A stretch of 64,000 nt of DNA from assembly GCA_014529385.2 (NCBI GenBank), contig CM043967.1, forward strand, positions 133,951,182 to 134,015,181, in the 5' to 3' direction. This DNA is from Adiantum capillus-veneris. Lineage: Eukaryota > Streptophyta > Polypodiopsida > Polypodiales > Pteridaceae. Made by a program: the position numbers and the translations under genes. Under the pieces are notes generated by a model. That model had not been told where the DNA came from and did no database searches. It saw only the letters and a list, made by a program, of their open reading frames with translations. Below are positions 43,768-55,375 of the stretch, piece after piece; position 1 is the first letter of the stretch, and the number at the start of each line of letters is the position of its first letter.

Positions 43768-45360
43768 ATGTCATCAAGGGGATGAGGGGGCGAAGATGAT
43801 TGGCAGGAGGAGAAGAATGTCGCTCATACTCTGCACCGCACGGGTCGAGGCATATTGTCTTCCAGCATCTGGCATGTCCTGCCGCAGGAATTGGTCGAGC
43901 GCTGCCTCACCACGCTACCCGCCAGGGATCTGGTCCGCTTGAGTGTCACGTGCCGCTCCGAAGCCATCCTCTCTCCCTCGACTCCTCCTATTGTCTCTTG
44001 GAGGCAGCAGCTGCAGGCCCAATATTCTGATTCAATCTCGTAAGTTTTGCGCTCTCTCTCTCTTGCGTTTCTTGAGACAAGCTCTGATAAAATGATCTGC
44101 AGCGCTGATGGAGCCGATGCAGTACAACTGCCCTGGTTCCTCTGCGGAAAAAAACCGGAAATGGATGCTGCTCTTGGCCTGGCCAACAAGCAGTGCGAGT
44201 GGGTGGCCTTTGACCCAAACACCGACACATGGAACTGGATACCTGCGCCGGCAGCCATAGCGGAGTACGCTCCAGAAAGAATATTGTACGGTAATGAACT
44301 GCTATTATCTCCTATTGGTGGCAAGGGAGGCTTTCTGTGCTGGAAGTTCTTCAAGGCCGGACTGCGAAATGTGCGCGGGTGGAAGCCGCTTGTGATCAGC
44401 AAGCCCTTGACTCCCTTCTCCTGCCTCTTGCACGATGCCTTTCCACCAGAAAACGAACGTAATATCGGTTGGAGGATGGCGCGGATGGATCAACAGCAAG
44501 CGCCAGGCGATCAAGGCTTAGTAGAGAATTTCCTGCTTCTGGTTCGTGTGTCGGTAGAAGAAGTGCGAGTTGAGACTTACGACCTCAAAACGCAGACGAG
44601 GCGAGAAGAGCTCTACATCGGCAGCGTGTCCAACTTATATGTCCACATCGAGAGCTTCTACTTCCATTATGATACTAGTATACATTCAGATAGTTCAGGA
44701 GGGCCAGCAGCCAAGCATCGACGTCGGTGGCCTCATCTCGCCTTCTTCCGATACTCTCGATATGAACTTGATCCATGGATAGACTTGTATGAGGGTACAA
44801 CAACTAGGTCAAAAATATATATGCCTACCACGCTGCTCTCCAACATTGCCGGCCGGCGGGGCATCTCGCAGGAGCCTCGCTTTCACATGGTGCAGCTGGA
44901 CGAGCATTTGCTCGTCGTGGCTCTCCAGCTTGTACTTAACCCAAAGCGCCCTCAAGAGGACGATGATCAAAAGGATGTTGATCAGGTAATTGCAGGCGGT
45001 GCTAGCACTAGCGCCGCAGCAGCGCCTACTTCCACCTTATTACGCTTCCATATCTTTCAGCTTGACTTTGCTACCCATGGCTGGATGGCTGTAGACGGGG
45101 CTGCTTTTGACACCAATCTTCGAAGCCTCCCACGTAAGTCCGGCTGCATCGCTAGCTGTAGCCAGGTGCTTCTGCTGGCGGGTGCTTCTCTGTATCTCTA
45201 CCATTATACAGCAAATGTTTGGCGCATCATTCCTCCTTGTACAGGGCCGGGTGCCTCAAAGAGGAGGGTGGGAATCGCCTCTTTAGGATGTGCGTTCGAT
45301 GCTAGCTTGGATGGAAACCTTCCACCGCTGCCTCAGCCTCAGCCTCCTCCCCACGATTGA
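43768..45360 (+). CDS. F-box protein gene with one short intron
   Basis: The second exon (44103-45360) is open for 419 codons. The first exon carries an F-box at about residues 32-75 (SIWHVLPQELVERCLTTLPA, then RDLVRLSVTCRSEAI). A 63 bp intron (44040-44102; GTAAGT...CTGCAG) joins them in frame as DSI-S-ADGADA. The C-terminal part (WVAFDPNTDTWNWIPAP, then HMVQLDEHLLVVALQL, SGCIASCSQVLLLAGASLYLY and TANVWRIIPP) resembles the propeller-like half of F-box/kelch proteins. Such proteins select substrates for SCF ubiquitin ligases. An ATG at 43768 would give 509 residues, but codon 6 is TGA (43783-43785). There is no other in-frame ATG before the F-box. Either that stop is a mutation or sequence error, or the start lies in an unseen exon. 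GC content is higher than in the flanking transposons. Best candidate for a real host gene. Confidence 0.75.
44040..44102 (+). other. Intron of the F-box gene (63 bp)
   Basis: Donor CTC|GTAAGT, pyrimidine-rich middle (GCTCTCTCTCTCTTGCG), acceptor TCTGCAG|CG. Removing it keeps the frame; without removal a TAA-type stop follows SDSIS. Confidence 0.75.
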
Positions 45361-46540
45361 AATTGACTAGTTCCTATTGATTTTGATCCTTTTTGGCCTG
45401 GTAAATATTGGTTTTTGTAAGCAAAAGATTTTGATTGGTGAACGCGATAGTGGTCACATATTGTTAAGAATTTCGAGTATTCAAACATTGAAGAACTTTG
45501 TAAATGAGTGGACACTATTATCTTATTATCTTAATACATTGTCTTAAATTAATGACTCGATTGTCTTACTCAAGCAGCAAAGTCCCGCTCTTGCTGTCGT
45601 GTTCTGTACAATAAGAAGAGGGGTAGTGCTATTTAGAATGTTGAACTTTAAGAATTGTGGAGTAAATATTTTATGAAAATTTTCTCAAGGTGGTCTGACC
45701 TATAGATTGGTTGTCGATGTTGATGAAAGGCGAATGGATCAAAAGTTTTGAATTGTTTTTTATATACATGTTTGTCGTGTTGTCATGTGAGCTTTTTTTG
45801 TGTGACGCATTGTTGCATTGTTTCTTGAAGTTTGTTATGATCTCGCTTGCATCTTTGTTTGGTGTATATAATAGGTCCTTGAGGGCAACATCGTAGGCAG
45901 AGTAAAGCATCTCGAGAGCGTAGAGCTTTATCGGTGTCTTTGTTTCAGCCAAACGATTATCGTTGATAATCACTTTCATCCACCCTGGAAAAAGGATAAA
46001 GAAATATTCTAGCATGTTTGATGTAAGTACTAAAACAATGATAGAAAGAAAAAAATACAATCTTATTGATGTGCGTGTAGAAGTACTAACCTGTTGCTCT
46101 TTTGATGCCCATGCATTCTACAAACCTGTTCCTTTTTCTATCCCATGCATTTGTTTTGGTTGTGTTTTTTCAGTGCTATGTGTATGAATAATCACATCTC
46201 TATATTGTTGCAAAAACCTTAATATAATTGTCTCAACGGCAACCTTCCATGTTATGAAACTACAATCTCCTTTCCATCCGACACTCGCGGCTGGATCTGG
46301 GACTGTTTCCTTGAGGGAATGTTTTTCTTGAAAAGGTTAACAAGTCTCTATAAGGGTATCCGAATATTATCAGTATGTACATTAGTGTGAATTGAAGAAA
46401 CATCATCTGTTGTATTTTATAGACTAATATACCTTCGAGTTGCTCATTTTGTTTTGTTGGATGTCCACACACTGCTTGCAATTGTGATATGATTAGATTT
46501 TGTATAGTGAGAAATCAATAGTAGAAGGGTGTGAAAGAGT
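45361..46540. other. Downstream of the F-box gene; one unassigned minus-strand frame
   Basis: A minus-strand frame at 45671-46060 (129 residues, PGWMKVIINDNRLAETKTPI, then LYSAYDVALKDLL) has a protein-like N-terminal half but no family I recognise. Otherwise the stretch is AT-rich and without features. Confidence 0.3.
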
Positions 46541-46760
46541 CACTACTACTAGAGATCACTTCAATACTGGGGCCAACTTACCGACGTCAATGGCGGGCGT
46601 CGGTATGTGCATCGGAAATACTGGAGGCAGTCCAAATTTTTTAAAAAGTTTACTTCTTGTTTTTCAACACTGATACCGATACCGATTCCGACATCGGTAC
46701 TGAGGCCAATATGGATAGGAATACCGACGCCTGCTGTAAAAAACACGCAGACTCTCTTTT
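46541..46760. mobile_element. Possible left end of a third CACTA type (ACCGACG motif)
   Basis: CACTACTACTAGAGATC at 46541 resembles plant CACTA termini. Within 200 bp follow TTACCGACG, GCGTCGGTA, GATACCGATACCGATTCCGAC, CATCGGTA and ATACCGACGCC, i.e. an ACCGACG subterminal motif in both orientations. No matching right end was found, so this is partial or a remnant. Confidence 0.4.
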
Positions 46761-47344
46761 CCTGCGCGTTTTCGAAATCAAAATTTCTCTCTCTTTCTCT
46801 CTTCTTAATTTTTCGGGCAGGTCTGCACTTCTATTGTATTGCGGGTTTGAGAAAACAAAGCACACTCCTCCGTGCTTGCGCTAGGTGAGATGGTTGTGCA
46901 TTTTTCTTGCTTGTGTGTGTATGTGTTTTTGCAGGTTTGAAAGCTACTTTGCCACCGTTTTGTGCACACATATGGTCTATGTGAGTGCACTAACTTTCAT
47001 TGCTCTCTCTTTCACACACACACACACACACATAACCTTTAATTTTTGTTTAATTTTGCATTTTAGTTTGTGATTTTAAATTAAATAATGTTATTAATTA
47101 AGTTTATGTGTTCTGATTTGAATTGTTAGTTAAATTAAAAATGTTGTTAATTATATTTAGTAGTTTCTTGAATTTAAGTTTAGGTTTAAATTTAATTAGT
47201 TTAATGTTTTTTATACCAGAAAATACTAAAGTAAAAAGAAATAAAAAAGCTTTCGATAAATTAAAAAAGTAGTGAAAAAAAGAGTAGAAAAAGAAATTAA
47301 ACATAGAAAAGCTGAAAAAAAGAGAGTTAAAAAGAAAAAATTAA
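46761..47344. other. AT-rich non-coding stretch
   Basis: A short (CA)n at about 47014-47032, then AT-rich sequence. No gene recognised. Confidence 0.5.
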
Positions 47345-47955
47345 ACAAAGAAGAATAGAGAGAAGGAAAGAGAAAGTAGAGATAGATAGAGGGAGAGAGA
47401 AAGAGAGGTAGAGAGGGGGAGGAAAGGTAGAGAGGTAGAGAGAGGAAGGAAGAGAGAGAGAGATAGAGAGAAAGAGAAATATATAGAGGGAGAGAGAAAA
47501 AGAGGTAGAGAGGGAGAGGGAGAGGGAGAGAAAGAGAGAGATAGAGGGAGGGAAAGAGAGAGATAGAGAGAAAAATAGGGAGATAGAGGGAGGGAAAGAG
47601 AGAAAGAGAGGTAGAGAGGTAGGGAGAAAGAGAGATAGATAGAGGGAGAGAGAAACAGAGGTAGAGAGGAAGAGGGATAGAATAGAGAAAGAGAGAGATA
47701 CAAAGAGAGAAAGATGAGAGAGAGAGAGAGATAGAGGGAGAGAAAGATAGAAAGAGAGGTAGAGAGAGAGAGAGATAGAGAGGTAGCGATAGAGCAAAGC
47801 GGAAAGAGAGAGATAGAGAGGTAGAGGGAGGTAAAGAGAGAGAGAATAGAGAAAGAGAGAGATAGAGGGAGAAAAAGAGAGAGATAGAGAGACAGAGAGG
47901 TGGAGAGAGATAGAGAGATAGAGGGAGGAAAAGAGAGAGAGAATAGAGAAAGAGA
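47345..47955. repeat. GA-rich tract (GAGAGATAGAGG-type)
   Basis: About 600 bases of purine-only strand with GAGAGA, ATAGAGGGAG and GTAGAGAGG units. Long Ser/Leu frames on the minus strand are artefacts of this composition. Confidence 0.93.
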
Positions 47956-47959
47956 AAAC

Positions 47960-48065
47960 CGCAATAAGGAACGGTGAGACCATAAGCCGTTTCTAAAATT
48001 CATTCGTGTTTTTTTGCTGAAAAACGCAAAGGGACTTCGGAAACGGCTTGTGCACTTGCTCAAAC
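47960..48065. repeat. Partial 173 bp-family satellite monomer
   Basis: AAACCGCAATAAG...CATAAGCCGTTTCTAAAATTC, then CGCAAAGGGACTTCGGAAAC and GGCTTGTGCACTTGCTCAAAC match the satellite at 3674-4628. It is cut at 48065 by the LTR of Copia-C. Confidence 0.8.
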
Positions 48066-48206
48066 TGTTGAGATATAGAGAGAAAGAGAGAGACGGGACA
48101 AGAGACACACCATGTACGCTGCCAAAGACTGATTTATATTGAGGACAAGATACAAATATATAGATGAGACCAAGTTGAGTAGAGTGAGCCATATATAGCT
48201 CCAACA
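48066..48206 (-). repeat. 3' LTR of Copia-C (141 bp)
   Basis: On the minus strand TGTTGGAGCTATATATGG to CTATATCTCAACA, nearly identical to the LTR at 1001-1143. The purine tract lies at about 48207-48217. Confidence 0.85.
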
Positions 48207-48449
48207 CCTCCACTCAAACAAAGGTCTCTAGCTTTGGATGAAAAAACCCTTGGGGAGCTCAAGGGAAAAACCCAAGCCCTTGAAAATATGAACCAGCAAT
48301 GATGATGTAAAAGTGAATTGTGTATCTATGTACAAATATACAAGTGACTCAGAGATCACAATGTGCAAATGTGGAGTGTGCATAGTGCATGGTACCTATA
48401 GGATTACAATGTCATATGTAAAAAGCTATCACAATAGCAGAGAAGCTAA

Positions 48450-49964
48450 TCTAGAAAGAGTGAGCCCGAAGCAACTCCAAGATCCGAGCACAAGACGTTG
48501 AAACGTGACTCGTTGAGGCCTTGGTAAGAATGTCTGCAATCATCTAGTCACTTGGAAAATGTTCAACCATAATGGTTCCTTTGTGTACTTCATACTTGAC
48601 ATAATGATAATGGACATCAATGTGCTTTGACTCATTATGTTGAACATAGTCTTTTGCAAGACTATAGCACTTTGGTTGTCACACCACAAGGGTGTGCTAG
48701 AAAGAGGAGAGTGACCAATATCAACCACCATTTGTCAAAGCCATATCAGCTCACGAGTTGCAAGTGATTCCGCAATAACTTTTGACACAGTTGTAGAAAC
48801 TGCAACACAGCGTTGTTTCTTGCTGGTCCAAGAAACAAAACAACCATTTATAAAGAAGCAATTTCTACTAGTAGATCTCATAGATAAATGTGAGCTTGCC
48901 CAGTCTGCATCTATGTAACACAAACAAGAAAGAGATTCCGTAGAATCCAATGTGAGTTGTCGTCGATAAACCAAACCAAAATCTGTAGTGCATGTGAAGT
49001 ATTTCAATACACGCTTTGCTGCAGACCAATGCTTAAGAGAAGGACGTGCAAAATGTTGTCTAAGATAATTAGCAACAAACAGAATATCAGGATGAGTGTT
49101 CATGCCAACAAACTAAAGACATCCAATCAAGTTAGCATAAGGTTGATTTGTGATAAGTTGACCGTCATTGTCAGAAGTGTTCTTCATAGAGCTCGCAAGA
49201 CAAGGTGTGTTGGCCGAATGTGCAGATTTCATACCAAATTTTTGAATAGTATCTGCTATAAACTTTGACTGTCGAAGGAACAAAATACCTTTTGTACGGT
49301 TCCATTGGATCTGAATGCTAAGACACGAGCGAATCTCTCCAAGATCCACCATATCAAATGCAGAAGACAATAACTTTTTCACTTGCTGAAGAAATGTCAA
49401 ATTATTGGAAACAAGGATGGTATCATTGACATAAAGAGCAAGAATCACAAAACTGCTACCTTGGCGTTTTATGTATAAGTTGGGGTCTGAAGAGCAAGAA
49501 ATGAATCTTTTGTAGGTGAGAAAAAGATTAAATTTTATATACCATGCTCACAAAGCTTGTTTGAGACCATATAGTGCCTTATGGAGTTGAGCAACAAGGT
49601 CTTCCTTACCTAGAATAGCAAACCCTTCTGGTTGTTCCATATAAATTTCCCTCTTCAAGTCACCATTAAGAAAAGGAGTTCGCACATCCATTTGATGAGC
49701 TTCTAAATCAATTTGAACAGCAAATGCCAATAAAACTCGAACACTTGTAAAGAAAACAGCTGGTGAAAAGGTCTCTTGATAATCAACACCAGCTACTCGG
49801 GAGTAACCTTTTGCAACTAAACGTGCCTTGAACTTGTCAAAATATTCATCCACTTTTACTTTTGTCTTATACACCCAACTAGACTTAATAGTTGTACGAC
49901 CAGGAGGTAGTTCAGTTAGTATCCATGTACCTTTAGAGATAAGAGAATCATACTTTACTTCCAT
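48450..49964 (-). pseudogene. Copia-C reverse transcriptase and RNase H
   Basis: Pieces on the minus strand: 49964-49548 (STWILTELPPGRTTIKSSWV, DVRTPFLNGDLKREIYMEQP, LHKALYGLKQAL), 49448-49113 (LALYVNDTILVSNNLTFLQQ), 49103-48735 (MNTHPDILFVANYLRQHFAR, YIDADWASS) and 48731-48450. Frames change between pieces. The catalytic motif is YVND instead of YVDD. The last piece ends with a frameshifted ADILTK tail. Confidence 0.82.
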
Positions 49965-51206
49965 ACCCTCTTGCCATTGATACTTTTGTGGTGAAGAGAT
50001 AGCCTCATCATAAGTAACGAGAACTTAAGAAGTAGGGAAAGCATTATCGACAATATCGTCATCATAAACATGACATGAGCCATGTTCAAATCGATAGACA
50101 GATCAACAAAATTATCAATATCATCATTGGCAAAATTTGAAATGGATGGTTGTGAAGAGAAAAGATGCACTCTAGGAAGAGTTTCATCATCTGAAAGAAA
50201 TGGAAAAGCCTGAAGCAATGATTTAGTATCATCAGAATAATCCATGGACCATGAACCTCCCATAAGCTGTTCGTTAAAAGTAGCATCACGATTCACAACT
50301 AATTTCTTGGAAGAAGGATCATAGAATTTGTAGCCTTTGGAAGTGTCAGAATATCCAATAAAAATAACTTTAAGACCAAGAGCATCAAGCTTTGTCCGTG
50401 TTTCTTTGGGAATATGAATAAAAGTAATACATCCAAAGGTTCAAAAATGACATACAGAAGGAATGCCACCTGTCCATGCTCTGATGGGTATCTTACCAGA
50501 GGGTGCAGTAGTAGGTTTAGATGATTCTGAATATATACTGCTGTCAAAGTAGCTTCAGCCCAAAAAACATGAGATAAACCAGAATGAATTTGCATACATC
50601 TTACATCATTGAGAATAGTGTGATTCTTTCGTTCAGCAACACCGTTCTGTTGAGGTGAATATGGATTAGTGTGTTTATGATGAGTTCCACTATCAGCACA
50701 GTAACTCACAAACTCTCGAGAAACATATTCTCCTTCATTGTCACTATAAAGCTTCTTAAGGTGACGACCAATTTGAAGTTCCGTAGCCTTGTGGAATTGT
50801 TTGAAAATAGATAAGGCCTCGGATTTCTGTCTAAGTAGAAATACAGTCGTATACCGTGAGAAATTATCAATGAAATTAATGAAGTAGCGATATTGTGATC
50901 TCGAAGAAGGTAGAGGTCCACATATATCGGTATGAACAAGAGGAAAGGGTTGTATTTGTCATGAGAATGAGTTGTATTTGAAAGAGGAAAGGGTTTACGA
51001 TTATGTTTCCCAAGAGCACAAAACTCACAAATTTCCATATGAGGATGGGCTTTAAGATCCATGCCATGAACAAGATCACGACAATGAAGATCAAGGAGTT
51101 TTGATAAATCAACATGAGCAAAACGGTGATGCCATACTCTGCAATCATGATCACCCAGAGCAGTGACAACATTTGCTACAGCTTCTTTGAAAGAGAGTTC
51201 AAACAA
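49955..51206 (-). pseudogene. Copia-C pre-integrase and integrase
   Basis: 51206-50706 has the zinc-binding WHHRFAHVDLSKLLDLHCRD and FCALGKHNRKPF. 50709-50299 has HHKHTNPYSPQQNGVAERKN with the catalytic Glu, and MQIHSGLSHVFWAEATLTAV. 50296-49955 is the linker. Frameshifts near 50930 and 50420 disable it. The equivalent region of F is broken at 1144 by element E. Confidence 0.78.
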
Positions 51207-51454
51207 ATTACCGATTCGAGGAGCAGTGGCTATAGTATGTCCATCTTTCTAAATTCGGCATTTGGTATGATCAAATCTAACAAACAGATCAAGATCAAAA
51301 AGTCTAGCAATTAAAGGAAGATTATGCCCAACAATCATCTTCAGTATGGCCATTTCTGTTGAAGTAAGAACATTGCTTATTAGAAAATTTTGAGACGAGA
51401 GAAAATATTACCGTGACGGCCACCTCTGCGGTTTTCTCGTTGAAATGAACGCCT

Positions 51455-51646
51455 TGAAGGAGTACGAGCGGAAGTGTGACGCGAGAGAGAGTGCGAGAAC
51501 AAGAGCACGACGATATGGTGAACTCGCTCTACTGTAATGTGTAGAGCATAGTGAGTTCTTATTAGGTTTTTACAAAAGAATATGTGTACATACCTGGCGG
51601 CCCGCCCACTTACCTGGGCGACCACATTGGGCTTTATACCCCAACA
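51455..51646 (-). repeat. 3' LTR of Copia-B
   Basis: 192 bp, plus-strand ends TGAAGGAGTACG and TACCCCAACA; purine tract (CCTCCCACTTA on plus) follows. Confidence 0.92.
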
Positions 51647-51735
51647 ACCTCCCACTTAAAGTCCAATGTGGTACTTTAAATGTGAGAGAAGCTACTATAC
51701 AAGCTAATATACAAGAGATGTAGAGAAGTGATGTA

Positions 51736-53409
51736 CTACCCTATACCTAACTGCTTGCGAAAATGCGCAAAGCTCTCTGAGGGAAGTCCTTCTGTAAGTA
51801 GATCAGCAGGATTTTCTGTGGTGTGAACTTTGACAAGCTGAAGTTTCTTATCCTCGAGCATTTCCCTGATGAAATGATACTTCACATCCACATGCTTTGT
51901 CTTTGAGTGATAAACTGGATTGCGAGCCAATTGTATAGCACTTTGACTATCACAATATAACAAAGGCATGTCTTCTTTGATTCCCAAATCTGTTACTAGT
52001 CGATTAAGCCAAATTGATTCTTTGCATGCCTCTAATGCTGCAACATATTCAGCCTCTGTAGTAGATTGAGTAACACAATCTTGTAATCTAGAACGCCATG
52101 ATCCTGCTCCACCAGCCAATGTAAAGACATACCCTAACGTAGACCTTCGGTTGTCTAAGTCACCTGCATAATCTGAGTCTATAAAACCCTTTACACTTAG
52201 CTCCTGACTCCCATAGCATATACGCATACTCTTTGTAGCTTTCAAGTATCTCAATATTCCTTTCACTGCCTCCCAATGTTTCTTGCCTGGGTTTGACATG
52301 TATCGACTCATTACTCCCACTGCAAATGCAATGTCTGGGCGAGTAGCAATCATTGCATACATCAAACTACCCACTGCAGACGCATATGGAATCTTATCCA
52401 TTTCAGCTTGTTCTTCCTCAGACACAGGACAATCTTGTTTGCTAAGTTTCACATATGGTGGCAATGGAACACTCAGTGCCTTTCCCTTCTTCATATTGAA
52501 ACGTTGCAAAACCTTGTCAATATACTCTGTTTGAGATAACCAAATCAGCTTCTTTGATCTGTCGCTCTCAATGCGCATACCAAGTATATGACTTGCCTCA
52601 CCCATGTCTTTCATGTCAAACGATTTTTCCATCTTTGACTTCAAAGCTGAAATTTCTTCCAAGTGCTTGCCAACAATCAACATGTCATCCGCATACAAAA
52701 TAAGGATCAGCCAACTGCCATCCTTAGCCTTGTTTGTATATAGAAAGTGATCAAACTCACTACGTTTGTAGCCTTGAGAAAGCATAAACTTGTGGAATTT
52801 ATGGTACCATGCCCTCGGTGATTGTTTTAAGCCATAAAGACTCTTTAACAACTGGCATACCCAATCTTCCTTGCCTTTCTCAACAAAACCTTCTGGCTGC
52901 TGCATGTAAATTTCCACATCTAAATCACCATGCAAGAACGCTGTCTTGACATCCATTTGGTGCAACACCAAATCTAATATGGCAACCACTGCAAGAAAGC
53001 ATCTCAATGTAGTCATCTTGACCACCGGAGAGAAGACTTCATCAAAGTCAATGCCTTGTTCTTGCTTAAAGCCCTTGGCAACAAGCCTTGCTTTGTACTT
53101 TGGCTGACTATCATGAGCGGTGATCTTATACCTGTAAACCCATTTATAGGGTAGAGCCTTTTTGCCCCGTGGTAATTTAACTAGCTTCCATGTCTGGTTT
53201 TTATGCAGAGATGTCATCTCTGACTGCATGGCCAATTTCCAATTCCCGGAGTCCTTCATTTGCACTGGTTCCTTGTAACATGAAGGCTCATTGCAATCAG
53301 TCAACATGACATAGTTCATAGATGGAACAAACCTATCAGGAGGTCGCGTGACACGTCCAGATCTACGCACAATAGGTGGCTCAGGCTCAGCCACAACCTC
53401 TGGTTCCAC
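51736..53409 (-). CDS. Copia-B reverse transcriptase and RNase H
   Basis: 557 open residues: linker with RVTRPPDRFVPSMNYVMLTD, reverse transcriptase (YKWVYRYKITAHDSQPKYKA, DVKTAFLHGDLDVEIYMQQP, LLKSLYGLKQSPRAWYHKF), and catalytic site YADD (ILYADDMLIVGK) where Copia-A has YVDD. RNase H follows (FIDSDYAGD, STTEAEYVA, YCDSQSAIQLA), ending KQLGIG. The catalytic Asp pair is kept. The frame begins after a frameshift near 53415 that separates it from the integrase piece. Confidence 0.88.
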   Translation of the reverse strand: MEPEVVAEPEPPIVRRSGRVTRPPDRFVPSMNYVMLTDCNEPSCYKEPVQMKDSGNWKLAMQSEMTSLHKNQTWKLVKLPRGKKALPYKWVYRYKITAHDSQPKYKARLVAKGFKQEQGIDFDEVFSPVVKMTTLRCFLAVVAILDLVLHQMDVKTAFLHGDLDVEIYMQQPEGFVEKGKEDWVCQLLKSLYGLKQSPRAWYHKFHKFMLSQGYKRSEFDHFLYTNKAKDGSWLILILYADDMLIVGKHLEEISALKSKMEKSFDMKDMGEASHILGMRIESDRSKKLIWLSQTEYIDKVLQRFNMKKGKALSVPLPPYVKLSKQDCPVSEEEQAEMDKIPYASAVGSLMYAMIATRPDIAFAVGVMSRYMSNPGKKHWEAVKGILRYLKATKSMRICYGSQELSVKGFIDSDYAGDLDNRRSTLGYVFTLAGGAGSWRSRLQDCVTQSTTEAEYVAALEACKESIWLNRLVTDLGIKEDMPLLYCDSQSAIQLARNPVYHSKTKHVDVKYHFIREMLEDKKLQLVKVHTTENPADLLTEGLPSESFAHFRKQLGIG

Positions 53410-53419
53410 TCTATCCTGT

Positions 53420-54908
53420 CCTTGCTCCTCGTGAGCCCTGTCATTTTGTCTTGCACGTGCAGGTCCATCTTCTTGGAAGACAACTCTTCTAATCTCCTCA
53501 ACCCTCTATGGTTTAGAATGATATTTGGATTCATTAAAGTGAACATCATTGCTGTGGACAACCTTTCTGAATTCAAGATCCCAAAGTCTATACCCCATCT
53601 CACCAGAATTACCATAGCCTAGAAAGATGCACTTTCTACTCTTTGGCTCAAGTTTGTTCCTGAATTCCTTTGGAACGTGAGTATATGCCTCACAGCCAAA
53701 GACTCTGAGATGCTTGTATGAGGGAATTTTGCCTGACCATACCATCTCTGGCACTAAATCCTTCTGCAAAACCTTGCTAGGAGATCTATTTACAAGATGA
53801 ACAGCTGTTGATACAGCTTCAGCCCAAAACCCATTTGGCAGCTGTGCATTAGACAACATACTTCTGACCTTCTCTTGTATGATCCTATTCATCCTCTCAG
53901 CAACACCATTTTGAGGAGGATTGTAAGGAGCAGTAAGTTCACGTTTTATACCTTTTGACTCACAAAAGTCCTGAAAAGCCTTTGAAACATACTCTCCACC
54001 ATTGTCAGTGCGTAAGCATTTAAGCTTCTTGCCACTCTGATTCTCCACAAGTGTCACAAACGTTTTGAAAAGACTAAATGCTTCATCCTTGTGCTTGAGC
54101 AAGTAAACCCATATACTTTCCTCGAGTAATCATCTATAAATGTCATAAAGTAAGAAGCTCCCCCTAGAGATAGGTTAGGCATAGGTCCACACAAATCACT
54201 ATGAACAAGTGCCAACTATGTATCTCTTCTACTGCTTCTATGCTTATGTGGCTGCTATGTTTGCTTACCATACAGACAATGTTCACAGAATTCAAAATCA
54301 TTAAATGAAAAGCCAGGCAAATAACTAGAACGAGACAAGATTTCCATTCCCTTCTTGGACATATGTCCTAACCGGCTATGCCACAAAGAAACATTCGGCT
54401 GCTCGGTTACATTGATTACATTTTTAGAGACATTTGATACATAAATCATGTAAAGTCCTCCAAACTTTACTCCATGTGCTACTGTCATAGAAACCTTGGA
54501 TATCTTCCACATCTTCTGTCCAAAAGTGGTGACGTAGCCAGCATCATCAAGTAAACCTGTGCTGATCAAGCTCTTTGTAATTGCGGGAACATGTCTCACA
54601 TTCTTCAGCGTGAAAGAAGAGCCATTCTGAAACTTCAATTGAACATCTCCAACACCTAAGATCTCACATGTCTTCCCATTGCCTAGCCGAACATGATCTT
54701 TAGTGGTCACATAAGAGGTAAACCACTCCTTGTTTGGAGACCCATGAAGTGATGCCCCTGAGTCTATAATCCAGTCACTCAGTGCATTTCCATCAGATGC
54801 TGTAAGAAGAGCTGAGTCCATTGTATTCTTCAAGAAGTAGATGTCTCCTGACACTAGACTGTCATCCTCTGCAACAGTGTTTGTCACATTTATTTCTTGA
54901 ATCTTCAA
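53420..54908 (-). pseudogene. Copia-B protease, pre-integrase and integrase
   Basis: 54908-54255 has protease WIIDSGASLHGSPNKEWF and pre-integrase WHSRLGHMSKKGME with FCEHCLYGKQT. After a stop and a frame change near 54110-54250, 54102-53506 has the integrase RTDNGGEYVSKAFQDFCESK and PPQNGVAERMNRIIQEK. This holds two of the three catalytic residues; the first Asp lies in the broken part. Confidence 0.8.
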
Positions 54909-54935
54909 TGAGGACTTGTTCTTCTCACCATGGTC

Positions 54936-55375
54936 TTAAGCTTTCTCTTTGCCTTTTTCTGCTTTCCATTCTCTGCAATCTCTTTTCATGTGACCCTTCT
55001 TGCCACAATGGTAGCATTCTATGTCACTCTTGCCTTTAGCACTGCGGGACTTGCTACGTCGAGACTGATTCCTCTTTCCACCTATGTACTTTTCATTGGT
55101 CCTTCCCCTGACAACTAAGGCTGTTCCTTTGCCTTTGTCCATTGTCTTTCTATTGGTTTCTTCAGTAAGAAGACTTCCTTCTACACGTGCTATGTTCAAA
55201 CCATCTGCCATTCATCTTCGTCCATATCTTCTGGTTTTATCCCCTTGAGATTTATAGGTTTTATCTGCTTCTTTTGTACCAACACGTGCCAAATCTGCTT
55301 CTTCCACAATGGGAAATTGGTTCCATCCAGCTTCTTGATATTGTAAAGAGCAGTGTCCTATGATCCAGCCATAGC
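54936..55375 (-). pseudogene. Copia-B gag remnant with large internal deletion
   Basis: The zinc knuckle CYHCGKKGHMKRDC is intact here (55211-54936 frame), unlike in Copia-A. Upstream, the sequence jumps from the gag tail to the N-terminal part (KKQIKPINLKGIKPEDMDED), leaving out the central gag core present in A. Confidence 0.75.

Noticed and set aside
47327-48213. Long Ser/Leu-rich open frames on the minus strand
   Set aside because: They are read through a purine-only microsatellite-like tract.
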